Shown here: one piece after another, positions 8,894 through 15,826 of the stretch | Layout of the letters: every line of letters starts with the position of its first letter | Position numbering within the stretch: the first letter of the stretch is position 1 | Assembly (NCBI RefSeq): GCF_030604225.1 | Contig: NZ_JAUVWH010000003.1 | Location: 1-54,570, forward strand | DNA length: 54,570 nucleotides | Direction of reading: 5' to 3' | Source: Geoalkalibacter sp. | GTDB lineage: Bacteria; Desulfobacterota; Desulfuromonadia; Desulfuromonadales; Geoalkalibacteraceae | Program-made: the position numbers and the translations under genes | The notes under the pieces: generated by a model | The model's database searches: none | Told to the model about the DNA's origin: nothing | What the model saw: only the letters and a program-made list of their open reading frames with translations

Positions 8894-9258
8894 GTAAAAA
8901 CTCCTTTGGCCCAGGGATAGACGACGGTCAGCGACAGAACGAAAACGAAGATGAACAGCACAACGACGCCGTGCGCGCCGGACACCAGGTGATAGGCGGT
9001 CGCCACGGGAAACAGAAAGAGAATGTCCACGGCGAAGGCGACGAAGATCAGGGCGTAGAGGTAGTAGGCGACGTGAAAGCGGACATCCAGGGCGTCGCCG
9101 AAGATATCCATGCCGCACTCATAGGGATCGAGGGTGGTTTTGAGGATCGAACGCGGATTGACCAGGTTCGAGAGGATGAGCGGCCCCAGGGCGGTACAGA
9201 TCCCCACCAGGAGGAAGAGGACAACATAGATGTAATCGAGAAGCTGACTCTCGGCCAT
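8866..9258 (-). CDS. nuoA: NADH-quinone oxidoreductase subunit A
   Basis: First gene of the complex I operon. Three-helix membrane subunit of about 130 aa. The conserved loop [30 protein letters not shown] is present (the YECG and RFxxxYY motifs), followed by [13 protein letters not shown] with the family's conserved acidic helix residue. The start is taken at ATG 9258 ([13 protein letters not shown]), because AAAGGA is about eight bases upstream; the ATG at 9267 would have the same site almost touching it. Confidence 0.94.
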   Translation of the reverse strand: MAESQLLDYIYVVLFLLVGICTALGPLILSNLVNPRSILKTTLDPYECGMDIFGDALDVRFHVAYYLYALIFVAFAVDILFLFPVATAYHLVSGAHGVVVLFIFVFVLSLTVVYPWAKGVFTWPKRKKIS

Positions 9259-9357
9259 GAGTGCCATCCTTTGCCGGCAATGATGTCCTCTCCCCCAGGG
9301 GCGGAAGCAGGCGGGATTTTTACTGCGACTAAATTTTTTGCGTATACAAGCTTCTGG

Positions 9358-9387
9358 TTTCTATCTTAACTGAAATAAAAATGTCAA
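9358..9387 (-). promoter_or_regulatory. Candidate sigma-70 promoter of the nuo operon
   Basis: On the minus strand a perfect TTGACA occupies 9387-9382. About 17-18 bases further is a weaker -10 candidate (TAGAAA or ATAGAA, 9364-9358). It lies about 100 bases upstream of nuoA in an AT-rich patch within otherwise GC-rich DNA. A second option is the perfect minus-strand TATAAT at 9422-9417, which lacks a clear -35 box. No other gene in this direction uses the region. Confidence 0.45.
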
Positions 9388-9400
9388 GCCTTTATTTTAA

Positions 9401-9441
9401 AATTGGTCTGACCATTTATTATATAAAAAACCAGACCAAAT
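9401..9441. promoter_or_regulatory. PdhR/FadR-type GntR operator upstream of nuo
   Basis: The sequence AATTGGTCTGACCATTT at 9401-9417 matches the TTGGT-NNN-ACCAA layout recognised by the FadR/PdhR/LldR branch of GntR regulators. A second, inverted half-site CCAGACCAAAT lies at 9431-9441, so the whole 41 bases form a larger inverted repeat around an AT-rich centre that contains a minus-strand TATAAT. The operator overlaps the expected start region of that second promoter. The rest of the 433-base gap between nuoA and draG holds only the draG terminator. The regulator itself is not in the window. Confidence 0.5.
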
Positions 9442-9589
9442 ACGGGACTCATCGGACCCAGGGCGCCGCGCGCGCCAGCCCATCACCTTTGCAACAGAGG
9501 TGCCAGCCTGAGACTCGCGCCCGCCGTCGCGCCAAAAATCATCAACATCCTGTATTTACAAGGGATTTTTTATCGCGAAAACCAACAAC

Positions 9590-9607
9590 CCGCCCGGCCG
9601 GGCGGGC
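9590..9607 (-). terminator. Terminator hairpin after draG
   Basis: Perfect GC palindrome CCCGCCCGG/CCGGGCGGG followed on the minus strand by a T-rich tract (TTGTTGGTTTT). It lies about 85 bases past the draG stop and before the nuo promoter, so it probably insulates the two operons. Confidence 0.55.
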
Positions 9608-9691
9608 CGTGCGTCGAAATGCCCACAAGAAACCTGGCGAGAAACTCCCCCCTGTGGCCATCCTCCACACTTTGCCCCGAGCAAGCCCCCC

Positions 9692-10582
9692 TCAGGACGA
9701 ACGCCGCGCCCAGGGAGAAAGCCCAACCAACTGCGCCGCTCGCAGCGTGACCTCGGCGCGCACCGCGCCGTCCAGGCGGCGCAGCCAGACGGCAGGCAGC
9801 TCGCCCGCGCCGTAAAAGGCGCCGGCGAGCATCCCGGCGATGGCCCCGGTGGTATCGGCGTCGCCGCCCTGATTGACCACGCCGATCAGGCATTCCTCGA
9901 AGGTGGCGGTGGAGAAGAAATAATGGAAGACGGTCTGCAAGGTTTCGACGACATAACCGCCGGCCTGCCCGCGATAGTCGGTGAAGCGGAAATTGGGGTG
10001 GGCCGCCACCAGCTCGCGCGCCACCTGATGCAGCTGGTGGCGGCTCGCGCCGAGCAGCGCCTGCTGCACCAGGCGACCGACGGCGACGCAGGCGGCATCG
10101 GAAAGAGGATGGTGGTGGGTGAGGCGCGCCTGGGCCAGGGCGCAGCGCGCCAGCAGCTCGCCGTCGCCGAGGGTGAAAAGCGCCACGGGCAGCATGCGCA
10201 TGACGCCGCCGTTGCCGGCATCCCAGTCATTGGCGGGCGTTTCCAGCTGCCCCTTGTGCATGTAATCGCGAATGCCGCGCCGGCAGGTGGCGCCGATGTC
10301 GATGGGCTTGGCGCGCATCCAGGCGACGAACTGCTCGGCGATGCCCGCAAGATCCCAGCCGCCGGCCGCCACCAGGGCGCGGGCGATGCACAGGGACATC
10401 TCCGTGTCGTCGGTGACCTGTCCCGGCTTGAGGTGCAGCCAGCCGCCGCCGACGATCTTGCGATGCACGCCATGGGCGGCGCGAATCTCCGCCGGCGTCA
10501 TGAATTCGGTGGTCGCCCCCAGGGCGTCACCCAGGGCCAGGCCGAGAAAAGCGGCCTGGGCGCGGGACAAGACCTCGCTCAT
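9692..10582 (-). CDS. draG: ADP-ribosyl-[dinitrogen reductase] hydrolase
   Basis: Removes ADP-ribose from the nitrogenase iron protein and so reactivates it. The 296 residues show the ADP-ribosylglycohydrolase fold signatures: GLALGDALGATTEFM near residue 14, PGQVTDDTEMSLCIA near 55 (metal-binding TDDT), and VVNQGGDADTTGAIAGMLAGA near 238 (second metal motif, GDADTTG). The start is set at ATG 10582 (MSEVLSRAQAAFLGL), which overlaps the draT stop as ATGA. The longer in-frame opening upstream lies inside draT and is low-complexity. The link with draT is firm evidence for a nitrogenase role rather than a general ARH enzyme. Confidence 0.93.
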   Translation of the reverse strand: MSEVLSRAQAAFLGLALGDALGATTEFMTPAEIRAAHGVHRKIVGGGWLHLKPGQVTDDTEMSLCIARALVAAGGWDLAGIAEQFVAWMRAKPIDIGATCRRGIRDYMHKGQLETPANDWDAGNGGVMRMLPVALFTLGDGELLARCALAQARLTHHHPLSDAACVAVGRLVQQALLGASRHQLHQVARELVAAHPNFRFTDYRGQAGGYVVETLQTVFHYFFSTATFEECLIGVVNQGGDADTTGAIAGMLAGAFYGAGELPAVWLRRLDGAVRAEVTLRAAQLVGLSPWARRSS

Positions 10583-11379
10583 CCGAAGCCGCCCGTGAGG
10601 ACCTCGACCTCGAACTCCCCGCCCAGCACCAGCACCTCTTCTTCCCCCTTGAGCAGGCTCGACGGCAGGATGCCGCACTGGTAGACGATCTTGAACAGGG
10701 GCACCTCGGCCTTCATGACCTTGCTGCCGAATTCCCAGGCGCGCTCGAAATCGCTGGTAAAGGAGTTGAGGTTGTTGAGGCGCACAACAAAGCGGTTCTT
10801 GCCGAGTTCCTCGAGGATGGGGTACTCGCTGAAATCATGGACACCGCGATAGAGCGGCAGATGGCCGCGGCCGGGGTGGCGCCGCGCCAGCTCGTACTGC
10901 ACGAAGGCGAAGAGCACGTCGAACTGGGTATTGATGGCGTTGGTGCGCGCCGCCCCCTTCATGCGCTCGACCAGATAGCGGTAGTAGGCCTCGCCGTGCT
11001 GGTCGGCGATCCTGGTGCCGTGATAGGTGGGCGGCAGGCCGAAGCGGCTCTCCACCCAGCCCTTGAGCACCGCCCCCTCGGGGGAGTTGGAATCGAACAT
11101 CCAGCCGCGCAGAAAACGCAGGTAACTGTTCTTGAGGCTTTTGCGCCCCTTGGCGGAGGTTTCCTGCTGCCACTGGTGCAACTGGAAGGTCACATCCATG
11201 TAGTCGTGAAACTGCATGCCCCGCGCCTGGGGGTCTTCCAGGGCGTCGAGGCGCGCGAAGAGCAGGCGGTTGGCGTGGCGCACGCCCTGGATGTCCAGGG
11301 GCTGGGGATGGGCGTTGTAATGGCGCGAAGCGATGGCCCAGGGCGGCAGACCGCACAGATTCAAGGGAACCGAACGCAT
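10579..11379 (-). CDS. draT: NAD+--dinitrogen-reductase ADP-D-ribosyltransferase
   Basis: Transfers ADP-ribose from NAD+ to an arginine of the nitrogenase iron protein, switching it off under ammonium or energy stress. The 266-residue protein has the family pattern: LNLCGLPPWAIASRHYNAHP near the N-terminus, a central YHGTRIADQHGEAYYRYLVERM and LPLYRGVHDF segment, and RLNNLNSFTSDFERAWEFGSKV near 225. The start at 11379 has AGGGGG upstream. It lies 12 bases after the ANTAR regulator and overlaps draG, so the three genes form one unit. The nitrogenase genes themselves are not in the window. Confidence 0.93.
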   Translation of the reverse strand: MRSVPLNLCGLPPWAIASRHYNAHPQPLDIQGVRHANRLLFARLDALEDPQARGMQFHDYMDVTFQLHQWQQETSAKGRKSLKNSYLRFLRGWMFDSNSPEGAVLKGWVESRFGLPPTYHGTRIADQHGEAYYRYLVERMKGAARTNAINTQFDVLFAFVQYELARRHPGRGHLPLYRGVHDFSEYPILEELGKNRFVVRLNNLNSFTSDFERAWEFGSKVMKAEVPLFKIVYQCGILPSSLLKGEEEVLVLGGEFEVEVLTGGFG

Positions 11380-11391
11380 GGCAGCCCCCTT

Positions 11392-11955
11392 TCATTCCTC
11401 CATGAGCAGGATCGCCTCGGCCACCTCCTTGAGGGACTTACGCTTGTCCATGGCCAGCTTCTGCATGCGCCGGTAGGCCTCGGGCTCGCTCAGGCCCTTT
11501 TTCATCAGCAGTCCCTTGGCCTTCTCGATGGATTTGCGTGCCTCGAGGGTTTCGCGCAGGGCCGAGACCTCATCGCGCAGGGTGGTTATTTCCATGAAAT
11601 AGTGGATGGCCAGATCCACGGCGGGCAACAGCTGCACGTCACGGAAGGGCTTGACCACATAACTCATGACCCCGGCTAGGCGCGCCCGTTCGATGGTGGC
11701 CGCATCGGCATTGCCGGTCAGCAGCACGATGGGAGCCGGCGCCTGCTTGCCTATTTTTTCAGCAGCGCTGATGCCATCCAGCACAGGCATGGTCACGTCC
11801 ATGACGATGAGCAGCGGCCGCTTGGCCAGGGCCAGATTCAGCGCCTCCTGGCCGTTGCCGGCCTCGACGATCTCGTCAAAGCCGTAATTCATCAGGGTTT
11901 CCGCCACCTGGCGGCGGATCATGGGTTCGTCATCGACCACGAGAGCAGTCTTCAT
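11392..11955 (-). CDS. ANTAR-domain response regulator (RNA-binding, antiterminator type)
   Basis: Two-component output protein of 187 aa. Receiver domain at residues 1-120: DDEP acidic pair near 8-9, phospho-acceptor aspartate in LLIVMDVTMPVLDG near 53, Thr in VLLTGNA and Lys in YVVKPF near 105. After a coiled-coil segment, the ANTAR domain at about 130-185 has ARKSIEKAKGLLMKKGLSEPEAYRRM, the three-helix RNA-binding motif. The start is ATG 11955 (MKTALVVDDEP) with GAGGTG upstream. ANTAR proteins (NasT, AmiR, EutV, and GnfR of Geobacter nitrogen fixation) act by transcription antitermination. Placement directly upstream of draT-draG points to nitrogen control. Whether it is the GnfR orthologue cannot be settled here. 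Confidence 0.9.
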   Translation of the reverse strand: MKTALVVDDEPMIRRQVAETLMNYGFDEIVEAGNGQEALNLALAKRPLLIVMDVTMPVLDGISAAEKIGKQAPAPIVLLTGNADAATIERARLAGVMSYVVKPFRDVQLLPAVDLAIHYFMEITTLRDEVSALRETLEARKSIEKAKGLLMKKGLSEPEAYRRMQKLAMDKRKSLKEVAEAILLMEE

Positions 11956-11966
11956 CGGGGCACCTC

Positions 11967-12019
11967 GCAAAAAAGGAAAATCAGGGACGGCCGACGCTGG
12001 CCCTCGCCGCTGGCCTGAT
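11967..12019 (-). terminator. Terminator or attenuator hairpin between MFS gene and ANTAR regulator
   Basis: On the minus strand ATCAGG (12019-12014) pairs with CCTGAT (11985-11980), enclosing an inner stem GGCC-AGCGTC-GGCC, and is followed by TTTTCCTTTTTT. The simplest reading is the intrinsic terminator of the MFS gene, whose stop is 28 bases upstream. The inner hexaloop AGCGTC has A at position 1 and G at position 4, as ANTAR target loops do, so an attenuator role for the downstream regulator is possible. Confidence 0.6.
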
Positions 12020-12023
12020 GCAT

Positions 12024-12039
12024 TGCACAAGGGATGCCG
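12024..12039 (-). promoter_or_regulatory. Candidate sigma-54 promoter of the ANTAR-draT-draG unit
   Basis: The minus strand reads CGGCATCCCTTGTGCA: GGCA and TGCA blocks with the 12-base GG-to-GC spacing expected for -24/-12 elements (consensus TGGCAC-N5-TTGCA). Transcription would start near 12013, about 58 bases before the response regulator. It would not include the first arm of the hairpin at 12014-12019, so this promoter and an attenuator reading of that hairpin do not fit together simply. Nitrogen genes are commonly RpoN-dependent, which supports the call. Confidence 0.42.
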
Positions 12040-12046
12040 CCGAGGG

Positions 12047-13435
12047 TCAGCCCAGGGAGCGATCCCGGTCGGGCCCGCCCTGATGACGGAAGGCGCCGTG
12101 AAAAACCCCGCCCGCGGCCACGGTGGTCAGGGCCGAAACCAGAAAGACGCCGGAGAAGTGGATGGGTGCGGCCTCAAGGGTGCCCCGGGAAACAAAATGG
12201 ATCAACACCTCGATGAGCCGCCCGGTCAGGGCCGCGCCGAAGGCCCCGGCGGTAAAAAACACCAGGTTGTACAGGCCCATGCCCACGCCGCTGTGTTCCG
12301 GCGCCAGGGTGGTGGACACGGCCTTGGCCAGCGCCGACTGGATAAAGGCGAACCCCGTATAGCAGACGATCAGCACCAGGGAAAGGAGACGAGCATCGGC
12401 TCCGGCCACCGCGGCGAGGGCGAGAAAACTCAAGAGCAGCAGGGCCAGGCCGAGCCTGACCACGAAAACGCTGCCGCGCCGATCCGCCAGGCGCCCGCCG
12501 AGAAAGCCGAAGGCCGCGGCGCTCAGGGCGCCGGGAAAAATCACCAGGCCGATGTGCAGGGTGGACAGATCGTAGAGAGCGCGCAGCATCAGGGGCACGG
12601 CGAAGAACATGCCGAACACCGGCCCCAGGGCCAGAAACACCGTGAGCAAACCATGGCGATAGAGGTGATTGGCAAACAGCCGGGGCGGCGCGAAAGGGCT
12701 CGGCGCGTGAAGAATATGCCGCCAGAACCAAGCAAGCAGCAGCAGCCCCAGGGGCAGCAGCCAGACATGGCCGTCGGTGATGAACACCAGCAACACCGCA
12801 ACGCCTGCCGCCAACAGCAGGGCCCCGGCCAGATCGAAACTCTTATCGCGGCGCGGTTCGGCGGGCAGCAGGCGACGAAACAGCAGCAAGGCCACAAGGG
12901 TGGCCAGGGACAGCAGAAACAGGTAGCGCCAGTGCCAGCGCCCGGCGATCAGCCCGCCGATGATGGGTCCGATGCCCGCGGCGAAGGCCACCGTGGAGGC
13001 CATGGCGCCCAGCACCCGCCCCCGCAGTTCGGGACCGAAAAAGCGCGTCGCCACCAGCATGGAAAGTGCGGGAATCGCGCCGCCGCCGGAAGCCTGCAGC
13101 AGGCGCGCCGCGACCACCACCGGATAGCTTGACCAGGACGAGAAAAAGCCGAGGATGGCACCGGCGTTGAACAGCAGCAGGCCGATGGTTATGAGGCGCC
13201 GCAGGGCGTAGATGTCCGCCAGCTTGCCGTAGCTCACCGCCGCCAAGGCAAAGACGATGATGAAGCCGGTCACCACCCAGCTCACCTGGGTGGGCGACAG
13301 GCCATACTGCTGCTGAATATCCGGCACCGCCACGTTGAACATGGTGCCATTGAGCACCGAAAAAAAGACGGTGAACACCATCAGTGCAACGATGCGGCGC
13401 TGGAAATGCGGCTGGATTTGCGATGGATTCGACAT
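12047..13435 (-). CDS. MFS multidrug exporter (DHA2-like), 462 aa
   Basis: Major facilitator superfamily transporter in the inner membrane, probably a proton-driven drug or metabolite exporter. The N-terminal helix contains VFFSVLNGTMFNVAVPDI (motif D1-like), followed by QVSWVVTGFIIVFALAAVSYGKLADIYALRRL (motif A, GxLaDxxGrrr-like, and the QxxWvvtgy segment) and LLQASGGGAIPALSMLVA (motif B region). About 14 hydrophobic segments fit the DHA2 subgroup (EmrB, QacA, TetA(L) type). The C-terminus ends in a short hydrophilic tail. It is read away from the TetR-RND operon, with 325 bases between, so shared control by that TetR is possible but not shown. The substrate cannot be told from sequence. Confidence 0.88.
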   Translation of the reverse strand: MSNPSQIQPHFQRRIVALMVFTVFFSVLNGTMFNVAVPDIQQQYGLSPTQVSWVVTGFIIVFALAAVSYGKLADIYALRRLITIGLLLFNAGAILGFFSSWSSYPVVVAARLLQASGGGAIPALSMLVATRFFGPELRGRVLGAMASTVAFAAGIGPIIGGLIAGRWHWRYLFLLSLATLVALLLFRRLLPAEPRRDKSFDLAGALLLAAGVAVLLVFITDGHVWLLPLGLLLLAWFWRHILHAPSPFAPPRLFANHLYRHGLLTVFLALGPVFGMFFAVPLMLRALYDLSTLHIGLVIFPGALSAAAFGFLGGRLADRRGSVFVVRLGLALLLLSFLALAAVAGADARLLSLVLIVCYTGFAFIQSALAKAVSTTLAPEHSGVGMGLYNLVFFTAGAFGAALTGRLIEVLIHFVSRGTLEAAPIHFSGVFLVSALTTVAAGGVFHGAFRHQGGPDRDRSLG

Positions 13436-13601
13436 TGTCAGGCAAACAGGGCCAGGGGGTTGGGGATCGTCATCAAACGGGCATCATCCTCCCGCGAGGC
13501 GCTTCTGTCAATCGCGGAAACGGAACCCGCCGAGGGCAAAATCGCCGGGGAAACCCGCAACGATTGCCCGGGCATCCACAGGAAGCGGGGCCGGGCGCGA
13601 A

Positions 13602-13669
13602 GGTTGAGCGCAGCGGCAAATGTTTGAGCCGCGGACGAGTTTTTCCGCAAGCGATGCCTCCGCGCCCGG
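13602..13669. repeat. Dispersed 68-bp repeat, copy 1
   Basis: Begins GGTTGAG and continues through GCGGCAAATGTTTGAG, GACGAGTTTTT and CCGCAAGCG. It aligns with 27331-27399 at roughly 83 percent identity with a one-base gap. GCGG-AAA near the left and TTT-CCGC on the right can form a stem. It lies between the MFS gene and the tetR promoter; the rest of this 325-base gap shows no coding potential. Confidence 0.7.
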
Positions 13670-13698
13670 CCCGGCATGTTGAACGGATACAAAGCCCC

Positions 13699-13738
13699 TT
13701 GACAAAAATGTAAAACATTCGTTTAAATCGAACGATCA
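13699..13738 (+). promoter_or_regulatory. Promoter and likely TetR operator of the RND efflux operon
   Basis: TTGACA at 13699-13704, a 17-base spacer and TTTAAA at 13722-13727. Two inverted repeats overlap it: AATGT-AAA-ACATT at 13707-13719 and TCGTT-N7-AACGA across the -10 box. These are typical positions for autorepression by the TetR protein encoded next. Confidence 0.6.
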
Positions 13739-13760
13739 AATTTATTCCTTCCGAGGTCCG

Positions 13761-14396
13761 ATGAGCCAACCCGCCACCAAACAACGCATTCTCGACGCCG
13801 CCGAGCAGCTCTTCGCCGAAGGCGGCTTCCACCACACGTCCCTGCGCGCCATCACCACCAAGGCGGGAGTCAACCTGGCCGCGGTCAACTATCATTTCGG
13901 CAACAAGGAAGCCCTGGTGGAAGCCATTTTCGAGCGGCGCCTCTGCCCGCTGAACACGGCGCGCCGCCAACAGCTTGACGCGGTGCGCGACCGGGCGCGC
14001 GCCGAGGGTCGCGCCCCCGGCATCGAGGAGATCCTGCGCGCCTTCATCGAGCCGACCCTGGCCTTTCGCGACGCGGGGCCGGGAGCCAGGGCCTTCATCT
14101 CCCTGGTCGGTCGCGCGCTGAGCGAACCCGACGGGGTGGTGCGCGGCACATTTATCCACCACATGCAGCCGCTCTTCGCCTACCTGCTGGAACTGACCCG
14201 CGTGGCCCTGCCCCAGCTCAGCCCGCAACGAACTTTCTGGCGCCTGTTTTTTGCCCTGTCCGCCATCGGCCACACCATTTGTCTGCTCGACAAACCCCTG
14301 CCCTGGCCCCCCGGCGTCACGCCCTTGCAGGACAGCGAAGCCCTGCTGGCGGAAATTCTCCCCTTTCTCACCGCGGGCATGGAGGTCAAGGAATGA
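13761..14396 (+). CDS. TetR/AcrR-family repressor of the RND operon
   Basis: DNA-binding repressor of 211 aa. The N-terminal helix-turn-helix spans about residues 8-56 (QRILDAAEQLFAEGGFHHTSLRAITTKAGVNLAAVNYHFGNKEALV), a textbook TetR domain. The C-terminal ligand domain resembles the DUF1956 / CecR-type regulators (SPQRTFWRLFFALSAIGHTI region), which commonly govern efflux genes. It is the first gene of a four-gene operon; its stop overlaps the next start (ATGA). Likely released from the promoter by a toxic small molecule exported by the pump. The inducer is unknown. Confidence 0.92.
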   Translation: MSQPATKQRILDAAEQLFAEGGFHHTSLRAITTKAGVNLAAVNYHFGNKEALVEAIFERRLCPLNTARRQQLDAVRDRARAEGRAPGIEEILRAFIEPTLAFRDAGPGARAFISLVGRALSEPDGVVRGTFIHHMQPLFAYLLELTRVALPQLSPQRTFWRLFFALSAIGHTICLLDKPLPWPPGVTPLQDSEALLAEILPFLTAGMEVKE

Positions 14397-15826
14397 ATCC
14401 GCGCCGCTGCCTTTTCGTCGTCCTGCTGATCTTGACCGGCGGCTGCGCCCTGCGCCAACCGCAGCCCATCACACTGCCCATCGACGAGGTGCCGGCGACC
14501 TATGGCGGCATATCCGGCCAGGAACAGGTGGAGCCGCCCCACGCCCCCTGGTGGCGAGCCTTTGCCGATCCGGCCCTCGATGCGTTGCTCAACCAAGCCT
14601 TGGTCGCCAATCCCGACTGGCGTCAGGCCCTGGCCCGCCTGGAACAGGCCGAGGCGCTGCAACGCGCGGCGCGCGCTCCCCTGCTGCCGAGCCTCGATCT
14701 CCAGGGCCAGGGGCGGCGCGAGAAGAGCCCGGGGATCTTCGGCGAGCACACCGGCACCAGCTACAGCCTGTCCCTGGCGGCCGGCTACGAGATCGACCTC
14801 TGGCAAAAAATCGCCGGGCGGGCGCGAGCGGCCGACCTCGACCTGCAAGCGGCCACGGGCGACGCCCAGGCCCTGCTGCTGACGCTTTCGGCGCGCGTCG
14901 CCGACTTCTACTACCTGGCCGCCGAGCAGCGCAGCCAGTTGGAACTCATCGACGCCAGCATCGCCACCTTCGCCGATACCCTGGAACGGGTGGAACTGCG
15001 CTACCGCGAGGGCCTGGTGCCCGCCCTCGATGTCCACCAGGCGCGACTGGCCCTCGACGCCGCCCGCGCGCGCCGTCCCCAGTACGAATCAGGACGGGCC
15101 CAGGCCGAACATGCCCTGGCGGTGCTGCTGGGGCGCTATCCCGGCGACTTGCCGACGGGCGCCCTGATCCCGCTGCCCGAGGTGCCCCGGGCCTTTCCCG
15201 CCGGCCTGCCCTCCACCCTGCTCGCCCGGCGCCCCGATGTCCAGGCGGCGCTGCTGCGCGTGCAGGCCGCCGACGCGCGCCTCGGCGCCGCCGTGGCCGA
15301 GCGCTTTCCCGCCCTCAACCTGCTTGCCGGCTACGGCTATGCGGAAAACTCCTTTGCCCTTGGCGACATCTCCGGCACCTTCTGGAACCTGATCCTCAAC
15401 GCCGCTCAGCCGCTGTTCGACGGCGGACGGCGCCGGGCCGAGGTCGAGCGCCACGAAGCCCTGGTCCGCGAGCGGCTCGCCGCCTATCACGGCACGGTGC
15501 TCGGCGCCTTTCAGGAGGTGGAGGATGCCCTCGCCGCCAATCGTGCAAACGAGGAGCGCATCGCGCGCCTCGAAACCCAGACCGCCACCACCGCCGCCAC
15601 CCTGCGCCTGTCCCTGGAGCAATACCTCGCCGGGCTCTCCGATTATCTGCCGGTGCTCTCCGCCCAAAGCAACCATTTCAACAGCCAGAGCCAACTGGTC
15701 AGCGCCCGGCGCCAGCTCATCAGCGACCGCATCACCCTGGCGCGCGCCCTGGGCGGCCGGTGGATGGCCGCCGAACTCGACCTTCAGCTCAGCGCAACCG
15801 ACCAGCGAGGGGACCAGCTGCCATGA
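14393..15826 (+). CDS. Outer-membrane efflux lipoprotein (NodT/OprM family)
   Basis: TolC-like outer-membrane channel for the RND pump, 477 aa. The start is ATG 14393 (MNPRRCLFVVLLILTGGCAL), overlapping tetR. The signal peptide ends in a lipobox, LTGGC, so the mature protein is acylated at Cys18. Two OEP repeats follow: the first begins with WWRAFADPALDALLNQAL near residue 48, typical of this family, and long helical segments rich in Ala, Leu and Arg cover 65-220 and 260-460. LLARRPDVQAALLRVQAADARLGAA is the characteristic RPDV motif. Partners are the two following genes. Confidence 0.93.
   Translation: MNPRRCLFVVLLILTGGCALRQPQPITLPIDEVPATYGGISGQEQVEPPHAPWWRAFADPALDALLNQALVANPDWRQALARLEQAEALQRAARAPLLPSLDLQGQGRREKSPGIFGEHTGTSYSLSLAAGYEIDLWQKIAGRARAADLDLQAATGDAQALLLTLSARVADFYYLAAEQRSQLELIDASIATFADTLERVELRYREGLVPALDVHQARLALDAARARRPQYESGRAQAEHALAVLLGRYPGDLPTGALIPLPEVPRAFPAGLPSTLLARRPDVQAALLRVQAADARLGAAVAERFPALNLLAGYGYAENSFALGDISGTFWNLILNAAQPLFDGGRRRAEVERHEALVRERLAAYHGTVLGAFQEVEDALAANRANEERIARLETQTATTAATLRLSLEQYLAGLSDYLPVLSAQSNHFNSQSQLVSARRQLISDRITLARALGGRWMAAELDLQLSATDQRGDQLP

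Noticed and set aside
9381-9815. Plus-strand frame of 144 codons in the nuo-draG gap
   Set aside because: Overlaps the end of draG, crosses the draG terminator and the nuo promoter, and has no ribosome site or family.
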